Origin: an uncultured Carboxylicivirga sp. | GTDB taxonomy: Bacteria; Bacteroidota; Bacteroidia; Bacteroidales; Marinilabiliaceae | DNA length: 64,000 bases | Direction: 5' to 3' | Assembly (NCBI RefSeq): GCF_963674565.1 | Contig: NZ_OY771430.1 | Location: forward strand, 5,580,001 to 5,644,000 | Part shown: in pieces, positions 54,618 to 64,000 of the stretch | Position numbering within the stretch: the stretch's first letter is position 1 | Layout of the letters: every line of letters begins with the position of its first letter | Made by a program: the position numbers and the translations under genes | Notes under the pieces: model-generated | Told to the model about the DNA's origin: nothing | The model's database searches: none | The model's input: the letters and a program-made list of their open reading frames with translations, nothing else

Positions 54618-55781
54618 ATGAGATTAATCATTTTGAGTGTTGTTTTGTTGGGGTGTCTGATGGCTTGTTCCGATAATAAACAAATAAATAGTAAAAGAGC
54701 AACAGATACGCTGGATTCTATCTATGTTCATTATTCTGTGGAAGAAAGTGTTCTTTTAAAAGAGCATTATCCTTTTGATAAAGATTATTCAGCAACTTAT
54801 TTGGCTGCAGAGGATCAAAATTCAGGATCAGAACGATTTGCATATTTATGGCCGTTTTCTGGAACATTATCGGCTTTAAGTGCCATAATGGAACTTAGTG
54901 AAGAAAGTAAATATAATGAAATACTGAACAATAAAGTCTTAAAAGGTTTGGAAAAATATTTCGATAAATCAAGACTTCCATTTGGATATTCTTCTTATAT
55001 AAATGAAGCATCACCAAGTGATCGATTCTATGATGATAATATTTGGTTAGGCATTGATTTTGTTGATTTATATTTGCTTACCGGTTCGCCTGAATACCTT
55101 TCGAAAGCTAAATTAATATGGAAGTTTGTAGAGAGTGGTGAAGATGAAGTTTTAGGAGGTGGTATTTATTGGTGTGAACAAAAAAAAGCTTCTAAAAATA
55201 CTTGTTCTAATGCTCCGGCTTCTGTCTTGGCACTTAAATTATATCAGGCAACAGATAATCAGTATTTTCTGTCAAAAGGCAAAGATTTGTATAGTTGGAC
55301 TAAACAATATCTCCAGGATGAAGAAGATGCTCTTTATTTTGATAATATCAGTATTGAAGGGAATGTTTCAAAGGCGAAATATGCTTATAATAGTGGACAA
55401 ATGCTTCAGTCTGCTGCCATCCAATATAAACTTACCGGGGATTCATTGTTTTTAACCGAAGCCCAAAGTATTGCGTCAGCTTGTTTTGATCAGTTTTTTT
55501 ATGAATATGTTACCAGCAATCAGGAGAAGATAAAGTTATTGAAGAATCGGGATATCTGGTTTTCAGCAGTGATGTTAAGAGGTTATATTGAGTTGTGTAG
55601 TATAGATGGCAACCCAAAGTATATTGATGCCTTTAAGAAAAGTCTGGATATGGCTTGGAACAATGGAAGAGATGAGCATGGACTGTTTGGAGACGATTTG
55701 ATTAAGGTATCCAAAGGAAAAAAATGGTTGCTAACTCAGGCAGCAATGGTTGAGATGTATGCCCGACTGGCGAAGATTTAA
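54618..55781 (+). CDS. GH76-like endo-alpha-1,6-mannanase, lipoprotein
   Basis: A 387-residue lipoprotein (MRLIILSVVL..., lipobox LMAC, Cys17). It has an (alpha/alpha)6 fold with the GH76 feature of two adjacent Asp in a YDDxxW block: Asp139-Asp140 in FYDDNIWLGIDF. FAYLWPFSGTL, GGGIYWCEQ, NAPASVLALKLY and YNSGQMLQSAA also fit. GH76 enzymes cut the alpha-1,6-mannose backbone of fungal mannan, so as a surface lipoprotein it would make the pieces imported by SusC/D. An earlier ATG at 54546 lies inside the GH92 gene and lacks a signal; the ATG at 54618 gives a clean lipoprotein signal 14 bp after the GH92 stop. Confidence 0.85.
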   Translation: MRLIILSVVLLGCLMACSDNKQINSKRATDTLDSIYVHYSVEESVLLKEHYPFDKDYSATYLAAEDQNSGSERFAYLWPFSGTLSALSAIMELSEESKYNEILNNKVLKGLEKYFDKSRLPFGYSSYINEASPSDRFYDDNIWLGIDFVDLYLLTGSPEYLSKAKLIWKFVESGEDEVLGGGIYWCEQKKASKNTCSNAPASVLALKLYQATDNQYFLSKGKDLYSWTKQYLQDEEDALYFDNISIEGNVSKAKYAYNSGQMLQSAAIQYKLTGDSLFLTEAQSIASACFDQFFYEYVTSNQEKIKLLKNRDIWFSAVMLRGYIELCSIDGNPKYIDAFKKSLDMAWNNGRDEHGLFGDDLIKVSKGKKWLLTQAAMVEMYARLAKI

Positions 55782-55841
55782 TAAAATATTTTCATAGGTT
55801 TTCATGACTTTAGTTGTGATGAGTTATTAAGTGTTGTGTAG

Positions 55842-55872
55842 AAAGAGATCCTGTTTCAGGGTCTCTTTTTTT
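55842..55872 (+). terminator. Intrinsic terminator of the GH92-GH92-GH76 group
   Basis: AAAGAGATCCT (55842-55852) / AGGGTCTCTTT (55858-55868), 11 pairs with one G-U, loop GTTTC, then a T-run. Confidence 0.85.
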
Positions 55873-56691
55873 GTTTAAATTTTTTCGGGTTAATAGATTT
55901 ATCAGATGTCAACTTATCTTTTTCATAAAGAAATCAAAACTACCAATTGAACTCAGGTATGTGGATGGTATTGCCATAACAGAGTGGCTAAATTAATGGA
56001 TTTGAGAATAGGGCAATGATCTTAATTGCTTCCATATACCTCAATGCTTATATAGGATTGGTAGTGTTATCATTCAACTTACGGACTAGGTATATTTTTA
56101 TGACAGAGTTGTATCCATACGTGACATTTGAACTCATTCGGTTTGTATGTGTGTCACAGCAGGTATTTTAAGTTGTATGTTTGAATTATTCAAAATTGAT
56201 GCATCAAATTTTGAAATCGACAATTCTTAAATCAGTCCAGGTTAATGGTTTTATGACTTTAAAGCGTGAGCCATTAATATGATAAATAAAACCGTGATAA
56301 TTTAACTTACTCCAGAGCTACTTCATAAATATGATTTAGTTATTGGCTATTAACCCTTAAAAATTTTTCTATGAATAATACTTCGTAAAACTTGTCATGA
56401 TTCGGATAATCAAAATAAATAGAGTTAGAATATTTTTCTCTTTCTCAATTATTATTTCTGTTTAAGATTAGCCATACATTACCATAGTTCAAACCGGTTT
56501 ATTTTTGGAAGACTAAAGTTCAATTGAATCAGTTTTAATCCGGTAATTATCCATAATTAATAGAGTTAATTATTAACGATAGATGTCATAAACACTCTAT
56601 GGTATAGTGATGCATTGCCTTTTTTAGAAGTAGAATACTAATAAGATAAAATATTTTAACGCATTGTAATTGTTATGTAAAATATAAATCT
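55873..56691. other. Long intergenic leader of the second susC-like gene
   Basis: About 820 bp with no believable ORF on either strand. TATTTTTG at 56500-56507 fits the -7 element but lacks an obvious -33 TTG. The length suggests a regulated promoter, a long leader, or decayed sequence. Confidence 0.35.
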
Positions 56692-59600
56692 ATGAATTTT
56701 AATTATTACAACTTTTATCTCTATTGTTTTAGAGGTAAGCCAATTAAATCAAAAACATTAATAATGTTGTTTTTAAGCGTATGCTTCTCAATGGCATCTA
56801 TTAATGATGTATTAGCATCCTCAGGTGAAATTGAGAAAGATGTTATGCAACAAGATACCAAAACTATAATTGGTACAATTACCGATGATCAGGGAGAACC
56901 AATTCCCGGGGCATCAATTTCAATTAAGGGAACAACAATTGGAACCATCTCAGATATTGATGGTAACTTTTCACTACCAGGTGTTTCAAATGAAGACATT
57001 CTGGTTGTTTCATTCATAGGGATGGATACGCAGGAAATTCCTGTGAAAGGCCAAAGTCGTTTCGATATAGCACTAACTTCTGATATGGTAGGTTTAGATG
57101 AGGTAGTTGTTGTTGGTTTTGGTGAACAAAAGAAAATTAGTGTGGTGGGTGCGCAATCGACCATTAAGACTGCTGAATTACAGCAGCCAACGGCTAATAT
57201 AACTACCATGTTGGCAGGCCGTGTTTCGGGTTTAACAGGTGTACAACGTTCAGGGTTACCAGGTCATGATAATGCTGATATTTGGATTAGGGGTATCAGT
57301 ACTTTTGATCATGCCGGACCATTAATCTTAGTTGACGGTGTTGAACGTTCGTTAAGTGAAATTGATCCGATTGATATTGAATCATTTTCCATTTTAAAAG
57401 ATGCTGCAGCAACTGCTGTTTATGGTGTTCGTGGCGCGAATGGTGTAATTTTGGTAGAAACGAAGAAAGGTAAAGTTGGTAAACCTAAAATTATGGTTGA
57501 CTATTTTGAGGGTTTGACAAGTTTCACCAAAATGCCAGATTTGGTTGATGGAGTTACATTTATGGGATTAGCCAATGAAGCAAGCATGACACGTGGGGGG
57601 CAACAAATTTATTCAGATGAATACATTGAGCGTACGGCAACTAATTATGATCCTTTATTATATCCAAATGTAAATTGGATGGATGAAGTATTTAATGATT
57701 TTGGACGAAACAGAAAAGGTACTGTTAATTTATCAGGAGGTTCACAATCTGCTCAATATTATGTGTCATTAGGATACTACGATGAAACAGGTTTGTTTGT
57801 AACAGATGGTTTGGAAAGTTACGACTCAGACACCAGATATAGAAGATACAATGTAACCAGTAATTTATCTGTAGAAATTACAAAATCAACAAAAGTTAAT
57901 CTCGGAATCAGAGGTTCTCTTTCTGATGGGACTTATCCTTCTCAAGGTGTTTCAACCATTTTTGCTTCGGCTATGGAAGTGTCTCCAGTTGAATATCCAG
58001 TTTTATACCCCGGAGGTTATGTACCTGGAAGAAGTGCAAACGGAGATCTAAGAAATCCATATGCCGATGTTGCCAAACGTGGTTATAAAGATGAAATTAG
58101 AAACCAGATTAATTCCAATCTTCGTATTACGCAGGACCTTTCGGCACTAACTAAAGGTTTAACATGGACTGGAATGTTCTCATTTGATGCAAATAACTCA
58201 CACGATATATCTCGTTCAAAAAGAGAAGATACGTATTTTGTAAATCAAAATACTCCTTATACAAGGGACGGAGAATTATTACTGGTTAAAACATATAACG
58301 GAAATAATTATTTAGGTTATGACCGTGCTAACGGTGGAGACAGAAGGTTCTACCTGGAAACAGCCTTTAACTACAACCGCGATTTTGAGAAACACTCTGT
58401 TGGTGGTATGTTTTTGTTTAACAGAACAGACAGAGTAGATGCTTTTGCAGGTGATTTTACTGGTTCAATTCCATATAGAAACCAAGGGGTTGCAGCAAGA
58501 TTAACATACGGATATGACAACCGTTATTTTATTGAAGCTAATGCTGGATATAATGGTTCTGAGAACTTCTCACCAGATAACCGCTATGGTTTCTTCCCTT
58601 CAATGGCTGTTGGTTGGGTTGTTTCAAATGAAAACTTCTTTCAACCTTTAAAAGGTGTTGTTGACTATTTGAAATTCAGGTATTCAGATGGTGAAGTTGG
58701 AGCTTCTTCAGGAGCAGGTCGTTTTGCATATTTAAGTAGAGTAGAAGATGGAGTAGATGGATTTGACTATGGTGAATCCAGTGTTTCAAATCCTGGAGGT
58801 ATCGCAGAAACATATTATAGCGTAAATGTTACCTGGGTAACATCGCGCAAGCAGGATTTAGGTGTTGAATTAAATGCTTTTAACAGCAGTGTAAGATTGA
58901 TCTTCGACTTATTTAAAGAAAGTACAGAAGGTGCTTTCCGCCAATTAAGTACTATACCTAATTACGTTGGATTAACTACAGATCCTTGGGGAAATATTGG
59001 AAAAACTGAAAATAAAGGTTTTGACGGTTCATTAGAGTACAACAAACAGTTCAATAATGATTTCAGCATGTCATTCCGCGGTACATTCTCTTATAACAAG
59101 AGTAAAATTATTGAGGATGGCAGACCTGAACAAGTATATCCTTGGATGAATCATAGAGGTGATCCATTAAACTCAAGCTATGGTTTAGTTGCAGAGAGAT
59201 TATATACATTGGCTGATGATGTTAATGGTGATGATATGATTACCTACGAGGAAGATGGTATTCCAACATCAGGATTTGGTCCTGTACAACCTGGTGATAT
59301 CAAATATGCTGACTTGAATGGTGATAATGTTATTGATTCATACGATGTTAAAAGAATTGGTAATGGTGATGTTCCTCCTTTAACTTATGGATTTGGTATT
59401 ACTGCCCGTTATAAGAATTTTGATTTGAGTATGTTCTTCCAGGGACAACAGGGAGCTACAATGTTAATGAGTGGTCAAAGTATTCAACCATTTATTGGTG
59501 ACGGAGGAAGAGGAAACTTATATTCTGTTGTAACTGATCGTTGGACGAATGAAAACGATGATCCAAATGCACTGTATCCTCGTTTGTCATATGGAGCTTC

Positions 59601-59874
59601 AAATGTTGGTCAGGTTAGTAACACACAGGCTAGCACGTGGTGGCAACGTGATGTTGATTTTGTTCGATTGAAAACAGCCGAAATAGGATATACTTTGCCA
59701 AACAGTTTGACATCAAAATTAAGCATTGACAATGTACGTGTTTATATGAGGGGAACAAACCTATTGACTTTCTCAGATTTCGACTTATGGGATCCTGAAC
59801 TGACTAACTCTAGAAATGGTAGTGCTTATCCAACTACTAAGGTTGTTTCTCTTGGTGTTAATGTTAGTTTCTAA
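56692..59874 (+). CDS. SusC-like TonB-dependent outer-membrane transporter (second pair)
   Basis: A 1060-residue oligosaccharide importer. Long N-terminal signal region to ~42; carboxypeptidase-D-like domain ~58-130 (GTITDDQGEPIPGASISIKG); TonB-box-like LDEVVVVGFG; plug (IWIRGISTF, ILVDGVERS, ILKDAAATAVYGVRGANGVI); barrel ending VVSLGVNVSF. A calcium-loop-like stretch (DDVNGDDMITYEEDG, ADLNGDNVIDSYD) lies ~840-885. It is followed by its SusD partner after 51 bp. It differs clearly from the first SusC, so the two pairs probably take different glycan fragments. Confidence 0.95.
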   Translation: MNFNYYNFYLYCFRGKPIKSKTLIMLFLSVCFSMASINDVLASSGEIEKDVMQQDTKTIIGTITDDQGEPIPGASISIKGTTIGTISDIDGNFSLPGVSNEDILVVSFIGMDTQEIPVKGQSRFDIALTSDMVGLDEVVVVGFGEQKKISVVGAQSTIKTAELQQPTANITTMLAGRVSGLTGVQRSGLPGHDNADIWIRGISTFDHAGPLILVDGVERSLSEIDPIDIESFSILKDAAATAVYGVRGANGVILVETKKGKVGKPKIMVDYFEGLTSFTKMPDLVDGVTFMGLANEASMTRGGQQIYSDEYIERTATNYDPLLYPNVNWMDEVFNDFGRNRKGTVNLSGGSQSAQYYVSLGYYDETGLFVTDGLESYDSDTRYRRYNVTSNLSVEITKSTKVNLGIRGSLSDGTYPSQGVSTIFASAMEVSPVEYPVLYPGGYVPGRSANGDLRNPYADVAKRGYKDEIRNQINSNLRITQDLSALTKGLTWTGMFSFDANNSHDISRSKREDTYFVNQNTPYTRDGELLLVKTYNGNNYLGYDRANGGDRRFYLETAFNYNRDFEKHSVGGMFLFNRTDRVDAFAGDFTGSIPYRNQGVAARLTYGYDNRYFIEANAGYNGSENFSPDNRYGFFPSMAVGWVVSNENFFQPLKGVVDYLKFRYSDGEVGASSGAGRFAYLSRVEDGVDGFDYGESSVSNPGGIAETYYSVNVTWVTSRKQDLGVELNAFNSSVRLIFDLFKESTEGAFRQLSTIPNYVGLTTDPWGNIGKTENKGFDGSLEYNKQFNNDFSMSFRGTFSYNKSKIIEDGRPEQVYPWMNHRGDPLNSSYGLVAERLYTLADDVNGDDMITYEEDGIPTSGFGPVQPGDIKYADLNGDNVIDSYDVKRIGNGDVPPLTYGFGITARYKNFDLSMFFQGQQGATMLMSGQSIQPFIGDGGRGNLYSVVTDRWTNENDDPNALYPRLSYGASNVGQVSNTQASTWWQRDVDFVRLKTAEIGYTLPNSLTSKLSIDNVRVYMRGTNLLTFSDFDLWDPELTNSRNGSAYPTTKVVSLGVNVSF

Positions 59875-59925
59875 ACTACTATTTAGATGCAGTATGTTAA
59901 TGTTTAATTTTAAACTTAAAATGTA

Positions 59926-61722
59926 ATGAAGAAACTATTAATATTATTTATAGGAATTGCACTCTTTTCCTGTAACGACGATTATTTAGATCAGGTACCC
60001 GATGATCGATTAACTTTTGAAGAAACATTCTCAAAGTTAAATACACTTGAGAAATATCTGGCCAATGTTTATTCTGTAATTCCTAATGAGTACGGACAAC
60101 GTTATACAGTCCAAAATTCCGGACCATGGTTATGTGCTTCTGATAATGCCGAGTATGTTTGGTCATTTCATTTAGGAAACTCTTTCAATACCGGCAGTTG
60201 GGATCCTACTACCGGATATGTAAGTACTTTATGGTCTAACTTCTACAGAGGTATTAGAAAATCAACCACTTTTATCAATAATATTGATCTTTGCAAGGAA
60301 ATAAGTCCAGCTTTAAAGTCACAGTATATTGCTGAGGCAAGAGTCTTAAGAGCTTATTTTTATTATAATTTGATGCGTCTTTACGGTCCTGTTTTACTGA
60401 TGGGAGACGAAACAATTGCACCGGATGATGAATTGTCAGCATTAGATCTTGAAAGACGTCCAATTGGAGAAGTTGTTGACTATATTACCGCAGAGTTGGA
60501 TCTGGGAGCTGAAGGTTTGAAAGGTGTTAATTTTAAAGGTACAAATGCCGGACGCATGAGTCGTCCTTTTGCATTGGCTATAAAAGAAAAAGTACTCTTG
60601 TTTGCTGCCAGTCCATTGTATAATGGTAACACTAATATGGAAGGTCTAAAGACTTCAGATGGAATAGATTTAGTTCCTCAAACATATGATGTTAATTTAT
60701 GGAAAGAGGCTGCTGATGTAGCGAAGAGCTTTATTGATGAATATGTTCCGGGAACATTTTCACTATATAAAGAAAACAATGCCAGTGGTGAATTTGACCC
60801 TTATCTTTCTTGCCGTAATGTAATGACTGTACAGTGGAATGAAGAAATGATTTATGAGCGCCCAAGAGGTACCAACTATTATTTCTATGATGTTACACCT
60901 TATCACAACGGGGAAAATGGTGAAGTAAAAGGAGCAGGTGGTTTAAGTGCTACTCAAAGTATGGTTGATGCTTATTTTACAAGTAATGGCCGTAGTATTG
61001 ATGATCCTGCATCTGGATATAGAGAAAGCGGATTTTCCAATTTTCAGGCACCATACGATTTTGAGGAACGTTCAACGTTTAATCAATGGACAAACAGAGA
61101 ACCTAGGTTTTATGTTGGTATTACCTATAACGGAAGTTTGTGGTTAAACCGCGATCATGGAAATATTATTACTAAAACGTGGTATGGTGGTAATTCAGGA
61201 CGTCAAGTTGGTGGTAACGATTATCCTCCTACAGGTTATGTAGTAAGAAAGAAGATGATAACAGGAAACAGAAATGCAACAAGTGTTGCGATTCCTGTAA
61301 TTCGTTTGGCTGAAATCTACTTAGATTACATAGAGGCGTTAAATGAATATGATTCGGGTAACCCAGATATTTTATTGTATTTGAATAAAATAAGAGAACG
61401 TGCAGGTATTCCTGAATATGGAGAAGGAGACCTTGAGATTCCTTCAACACAGGAAGCTATGAGAATTGCAATTCGCAAAGAACGCAGAGTTGAGTTAGCA
61501 TTCGAATCTGTTCGTTATTTCGATGCCAGAAGATGGTTAACAGCTGAAGAAAAATTTGGTGGACCTATGTATGGAATGGATATCAATGCTACCTCTGAAG
61601 CTGATTTCTATAATAGAGTAGTATTTGAAAACAGAGTTTTCGATACTAAACACTATTTGTGGCCAATTCCTCAAGATGAAATTGATGCGAATCCAAATAT
61701 TCTTCAGAATCCTGGATGGTAA
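59926..61722 (+). CDS. SusD-like glycan-binding surface lipoprotein (second pair)
   Basis: A 598-residue lipoprotein (lipobox IALFSC, Cys16) with the SusD start NDDYLDQVPDDRLTFEETF. N-terminal TPR region (YIAEARVLRAYFYYNLMRLYGPV) and C-terminal RagB/SusD blocks (IRLAEIYLDYIEALNEYD, YLNKIRERAGI, RKERRVELAFESVRYFDARRW, HYLWPIPQDEIDANPNI) are all present. It forms the binding lid of the SusC encoded 51 bp upstream. The gene is followed by a hairpin (61741-61793) and a discoidin-domain lipoprotein gene. Confidence 0.95.
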   Translation: MKKLLILFIGIALFSCNDDYLDQVPDDRLTFEETFSKLNTLEKYLANVYSVIPNEYGQRYTVQNSGPWLCASDNAEYVWSFHLGNSFNTGSWDPTTGYVSTLWSNFYRGIRKSTTFINNIDLCKEISPALKSQYIAEARVLRAYFYYNLMRLYGPVLLMGDETIAPDDELSALDLERRPIGEVVDYITAELDLGAEGLKGVNFKGTNAGRMSRPFALAIKEKVLLFAASPLYNGNTNMEGLKTSDGIDLVPQTYDVNLWKEAADVAKSFIDEYVPGTFSLYKENNASGEFDPYLSCRNVMTVQWNEEMIYERPRGTNYYFYDVTPYHNGENGEVKGAGGLSATQSMVDAYFTSNGRSIDDPASGYRESGFSNFQAPYDFEERSTFNQWTNREPRFYVGITYNGSLWLNRDHGNIITKTWYGGNSGRQVGGNDYPPTGYVVRKKMITGNRNATSVAIPVIRLAEIYLDYIEALNEYDSGNPDILLYLNKIRERAGIPEYGEGDLEIPSTQEAMRIAIRKERRVELAFESVRYFDARRWLTAEEKFGGPMYGMDINATSEADFYNRVVFENRVFDTKHYLWPIPQDEIDANPNILQNPGW

Positions 61723-61740
61723 GTTGTAACAAGAGTCTTG

Positions 61741-61793
61741 CAGACAACCATGAAATAGTCGTACTGATATGATTGATTATTATTGGTTGTCTG
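61741..61793 (+). repeat. Inverted repeat between the second SusD gene and the next lipoprotein gene
   Basis: CAGACAACCA (61741-61750) / TGGTTGTCTG (61784-61793), ten perfect pairs, 33-nt loop, no T-run. This is typical of operon-internal hairpins that protect the susCD transcript. Confidence 0.5.
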
Positions 61794-61827
61794 TTGAGAA
61801 ATAGTTTGTTATTAAAAAATTAAAATT

Positions 61828-63219
61828 ATGAAAAGATATTCTTTAAAACTGGTTTGGATATTCTTGATTGCAGGATTCATTTCGTCCTGCGGTGACGAAG
61901 ATTCATCTATTGTTACTGATAGGCCAGATTCGGTTATAGATACAGACCTTAATTATGATTATGCACCAGAAAGGTTTCTTACCCAGCAATGGAATGGTCA
62001 GGAACAACCTTTGTATCGCGAATATTTTGATTCGAATGTAGGAATCTATTATGATGAAAATGTTGATCGCGAAATAACCTGGACAAGAAGTTTTACCAGT
62101 CAGGTATGGGGTTATGCAAGAGACAGATATGAATTAGGATCCAACCTTGTTTATGCTGTATTTCATAGTACGGAAGTTACTCCATTTGTTGGTAATATTT
62201 ATGATGAGTCAACCACCAATAAATATTTGTTTGACATAACACTTCATGAAGGAGATGCCAGTGATTCAGATAAGGATCTAATCATTGAAATGATTAGCGA
62301 AATAGTACAAAAATCTGCATTTGGTGTTAATACTTCACCTGCTTCAGACCTTTGGCAAGCTAAATGGAAAGAAATATTCATGTACGATGTTTACACCGTT
62401 TTGAATATGGATGAAGATGCACAAAGAATTAAAGATACTTATCTTGATTTAGCTGTAACTTATCCTTCGGCAGATACTTATTGGTTTAAAAACTGGTTTT
62501 TATCTATTTACGAAACATATGAGGGAGGTATTACTCTTGGAAAATTCTTTGAAACTGTATCTATCAATTTTCCATTAGATGATCTTGGAATTAGCTATGA
62601 TCATCAACTAAATATGGGAGAATTTGTACACTTCTTCTCTGCTGCAACAGGTGATGATATTCAGGCTTTGGCAGAAACCGCTTTTGGCTGGAATGATGAA
62701 TGGAATACCGAGTTGCTTCAGGCAAGATCAGATTTTCCAAATGTGGATTATCCATTTGAACCAACATCTGAAATTGTTGACCTAACAGGCTTTGCCACAA
62801 TTACAGTTAGTGATGAAAATCCTGGTGGTCCAACTGCTGGTGAAGGTTCTCAAAAACTAATCGATGATAATATAGGTACTAAGTTCTTAATATTTAATTA
62901 TCATACTGGTTTTTGGGTACAACAGAATTTTACTGATGGACAAGTTGTTAATCGTTATACCATTACATCTGCAAATGATGCTTCAGGAAGGGATCCAAAA
63001 ACATGGACACTGGAAGGTTCAAATGATGGCATTGGTTGGACACAATTGGATTCACGTTCTAACCAGGTGTTCGGTTCCAGATACCAAACTAATGAGTATA
63101 TAATCGATAATGATGTAGCTTATAAATATTATCGAATGAATATTACTGAGAATAATGGTGATGGATTATTCCAATGTGCTGAATGGAGATTGAAGGTTTT
63201 AAGATTGATTCAGCAATAA
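61828..63219 (+). CDS. Surface lipoprotein with C-terminal F5/8 type C (discoidin) domain, SusE/F position
   Basis: A 463-residue lipoprotein (lipobox GFISSC, Cys21). Residues ~45-310 form a domain I do not recognise with certainty (REYFDSNVGIYYDENV, WGYARDRYELG), with helical parts after ~150; no HExxH is seen in it. Residues ~315-455 are a discoidin domain (TWTLEGSNDGIGWTQLDS, YKYYRMNITENNGDG), a glycan- or surface-binding module. The position after SusC/SusD suggests a surface glycan-binding protein. The domain closely resembles the N-terminal part of the peptidase at 43517, while the peptidase half of that protein is echoed by the gene starting at 63400. Confidence 0.75.
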   Translation: MKRYSLKLVWIFLIAGFISSCGDEDSSIVTDRPDSVIDTDLNYDYAPERFLTQQWNGQEQPLYREYFDSNVGIYYDENVDREITWTRSFTSQVWGYARDRYELGSNLVYAVFHSTEVTPFVGNIYDESTTNKYLFDITLHEGDASDSDKDLIIEMISEIVQKSAFGVNTSPASDLWQAKWKEIFMYDVYTVLNMDEDAQRIKDTYLDLAVTYPSADTYWFKNWFLSIYETYEGGITLGKFFETVSINFPLDDLGISYDHQLNMGEFVHFFSAATGDDIQALAETAFGWNDEWNTELLQARSDFPNVDYPFEPTSEIVDLTGFATITVSDENPGGPTAGEGSQKLIDDNIGTKFLIFNYHTGFWVQQNFTDGQVVNRYTITSANDASGRDPKTWTLEGSNDGIGWTQLDSRSNQVFGSRYQTNEYIIDNDVAYKYYRMNITENNGDGLFQCAEWRLKVLRLIQQ

Positions 63220-63254
63220 TTAAAATCTATGGTTTAAGTTGATAAATGGGACGT

Positions 63255-63290
63255 AAAAGGAGGTATTGGTTTTTATCAATATCTCCTTTT
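63255..63290 (+). terminator. Intrinsic terminator after the discoidin lipoprotein gene
   Basis: AAAAGGAGGTATTG (63255-63268) / CAATATCTCCTTTT (63277-63290), 14 pairs with one G-U and an 8-nt loop; the final T-run is part of the stem. Confidence 0.8.
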
Positions 63291-63399
63291 CATTAAGTTA
63301 AATCACTGATTAACGAATGAGTAAAAAACGTCCTGAATTTGAATTGTATATTGGGTGTTCAGTTGAAGTAATTAAACAGTTAAAGGAGTATTAAAGCAT

Positions 63400-64000
63400 A
63401 TGAAAGTACTGGCAGTATTACTATTTTCAATAGTCATTTTTATTGGATGTAATCAGGATCGCAAATGGAATAATTTACAATATCCTGAAATAAAATTTAT
63501 AGCGGAGGATTCGACATCTGAAGGGGCTCTGTTATTTAATGAGTTAGTTCCTAATACTGATTCATTGTTTAATGATTGTATTCTGAAGGTTTGTAAGAAA
63601 CTATATAAAGAACAATCTGAGATACCGCAAAAGAAAATTTTTGAATTTCATTTAAGAAATACTCAGGGGGTAGCAGCAACTGGTGGAAACGATTCAATCA
63701 TAGATATGTTTTTAAATACAAACTATGTTGCAGGTTTCTATCAAAGTCATAACAAAGATAAAAAGGAAACACTTACTGAAATTATTGGAGTGTTGATCCA
63801 TGAATTAACACATGCTTATCAACATTCTCCCATTGGAGCAGGAGGATATGTTGGAGGTTCAGAGCATTTTAGCTGTATTGAAGGGATGGCAGATGCAACA
63901 CGACTAACCACTGGTTATATAGAGCAGAAATTTCGTAAACCAGGAGGCCATTGGAATGATGGTTATAAAACAACGGGATTCTTTATTGGTTGGATGATGG
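63400..64000 (+). CDS. Basic-secretory-protein-type zinc metallopeptidase, lipoprotein (3' end outside window)
   Basis: The frame from ATG 63400 stays open to the right edge (200 codons). It has a short lipoprotein signal (IVIFIGC, Cys17) and then goes straight into the BSP peptidase domain, with the zinc motif HELTHAYQ (His134, Glu135, His138) and the blocks CIEGMADATRLTTGY and KPGGHWNDGYKTTGFFIGW. These match the peptidase at 43517 closely in the same order, but no discoidin domain precedes them. An AAAGGAG lies ~10 nt upstream of the ATG. It probably continues for ~60 more residues. Confidence 0.85.
   Translation, partial: MKVLAVLLFSIVIFIGCNQDRKWNNLQYPEIKFIAEDSTSEGALLFNELVPNTDSLFNDCILKVCKKLYKEQSEIPQKKIFEFHLRNTQGVAATGGNDSIIDMFLNTNYVAGFYQSHNKDKKETLTEIIGVLIHELTHAYQHSPIGAGGYVGGSEHFSCIEGMADATRLTTGYIEQKFRKPGGHWNDGYKTTGFFIGWMM

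Noticed and set aside
1..64000. CRISPR array, tRNA, rRNA, phage or IS transposase
   Set aside because: No regularly spaced repeats, cloverleaf, ribosomal sequence or transposase/integrase motif was seen on either strand.

Overview
The window reads as part of a Bacteroidota chromosome, most likely a free-living polysaccharide degrader of the Bacteroidales/Marinilabiliales type. The evidence is low G+C DNA, two SusC/SusD pairs, two one-protein hybrid two-component sensors (HTCS), many surface lipoproteins with glycoside hydrolase domains, and C-terminal type IX secretion (T9SS) sorting tails on two enzymes. No rRNA, tRNA, CRISPR, phage or transposase gene was seen.

Layout. (1) 1-7 kb is accessory: the 3' end of a six-hairpin-type glycosidase, a two-gene O-acetyltransferase operon, a VOC protein, an AraC regulator with a promoter and direct repeats, and a GH97 glycosidase. 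(2) 7.2-7.6 kb holds the remains of a hipBA-like toxin-antitoxin module, ending at a ~70-bp repeat that recurs at 26.2 kb. (3) 8-26 kb is a fructan-type locus: an HTCS with a periplasmic sugar-binding sensor (same architecture as the fructose sensor of Bacteroides thetaiotaomicron), a GH2, a 1671-residue GH32 enzyme fused to a CE2-type esterase and CBM-like modules, a sugar-porter transporter, a PfkB fructokinase, a second GH32 broken by one in-frame TGA, and a GH28-like beta-helix protein. It has no SusC/SusD; secretion is by T9SS and uptake by an MFS carrier. (4) 26.3-30.4 kb is a signalling island: PAS histidine kinase, NarL-type regulator, receiver-only protein and a chemoreceptor with no periplasmic domain. 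(5) 30.7-64 kb is an alpha-mannan locus: three GH92, one GH38 and one GH76-like enzyme, two SusC/D pairs, a secreted EEP-fold phosphatase/nuclease, two basic-secretory-protein-type metallopeptidases, a discoidin-domain lipoprotein and a SusR-like HTCS.

How it fits together. In the fructan locus, exported GH32 enzymes would release fructose, the HTCS would sense it, the MFS carrier would import it and the kinase would phosphorylate it. In the mannan locus, the surface lipoproteins (GH76, GH92) and SusC/D pairs would cut and import mannan, and GH38/GH92 would finish it. The first GH92 has Gln where the other two have the catalytic-acid Glu. That substitution is known from an enzyme cleaving mannose-1-phosphodiesters, so together with the EEP protein it suggests phosphomannan or glycoprotein mannan as substrate. 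The peptidases fit a glycoprotein.

Most notable: the GH32-CE2 fusion, the Gln-type GH92, the domain split between the two peptidase loci, the chemoreceptor/receiver pair, and several structured leaders and repeats. All assignments were made by eye from sequence motifs; no database search was run.
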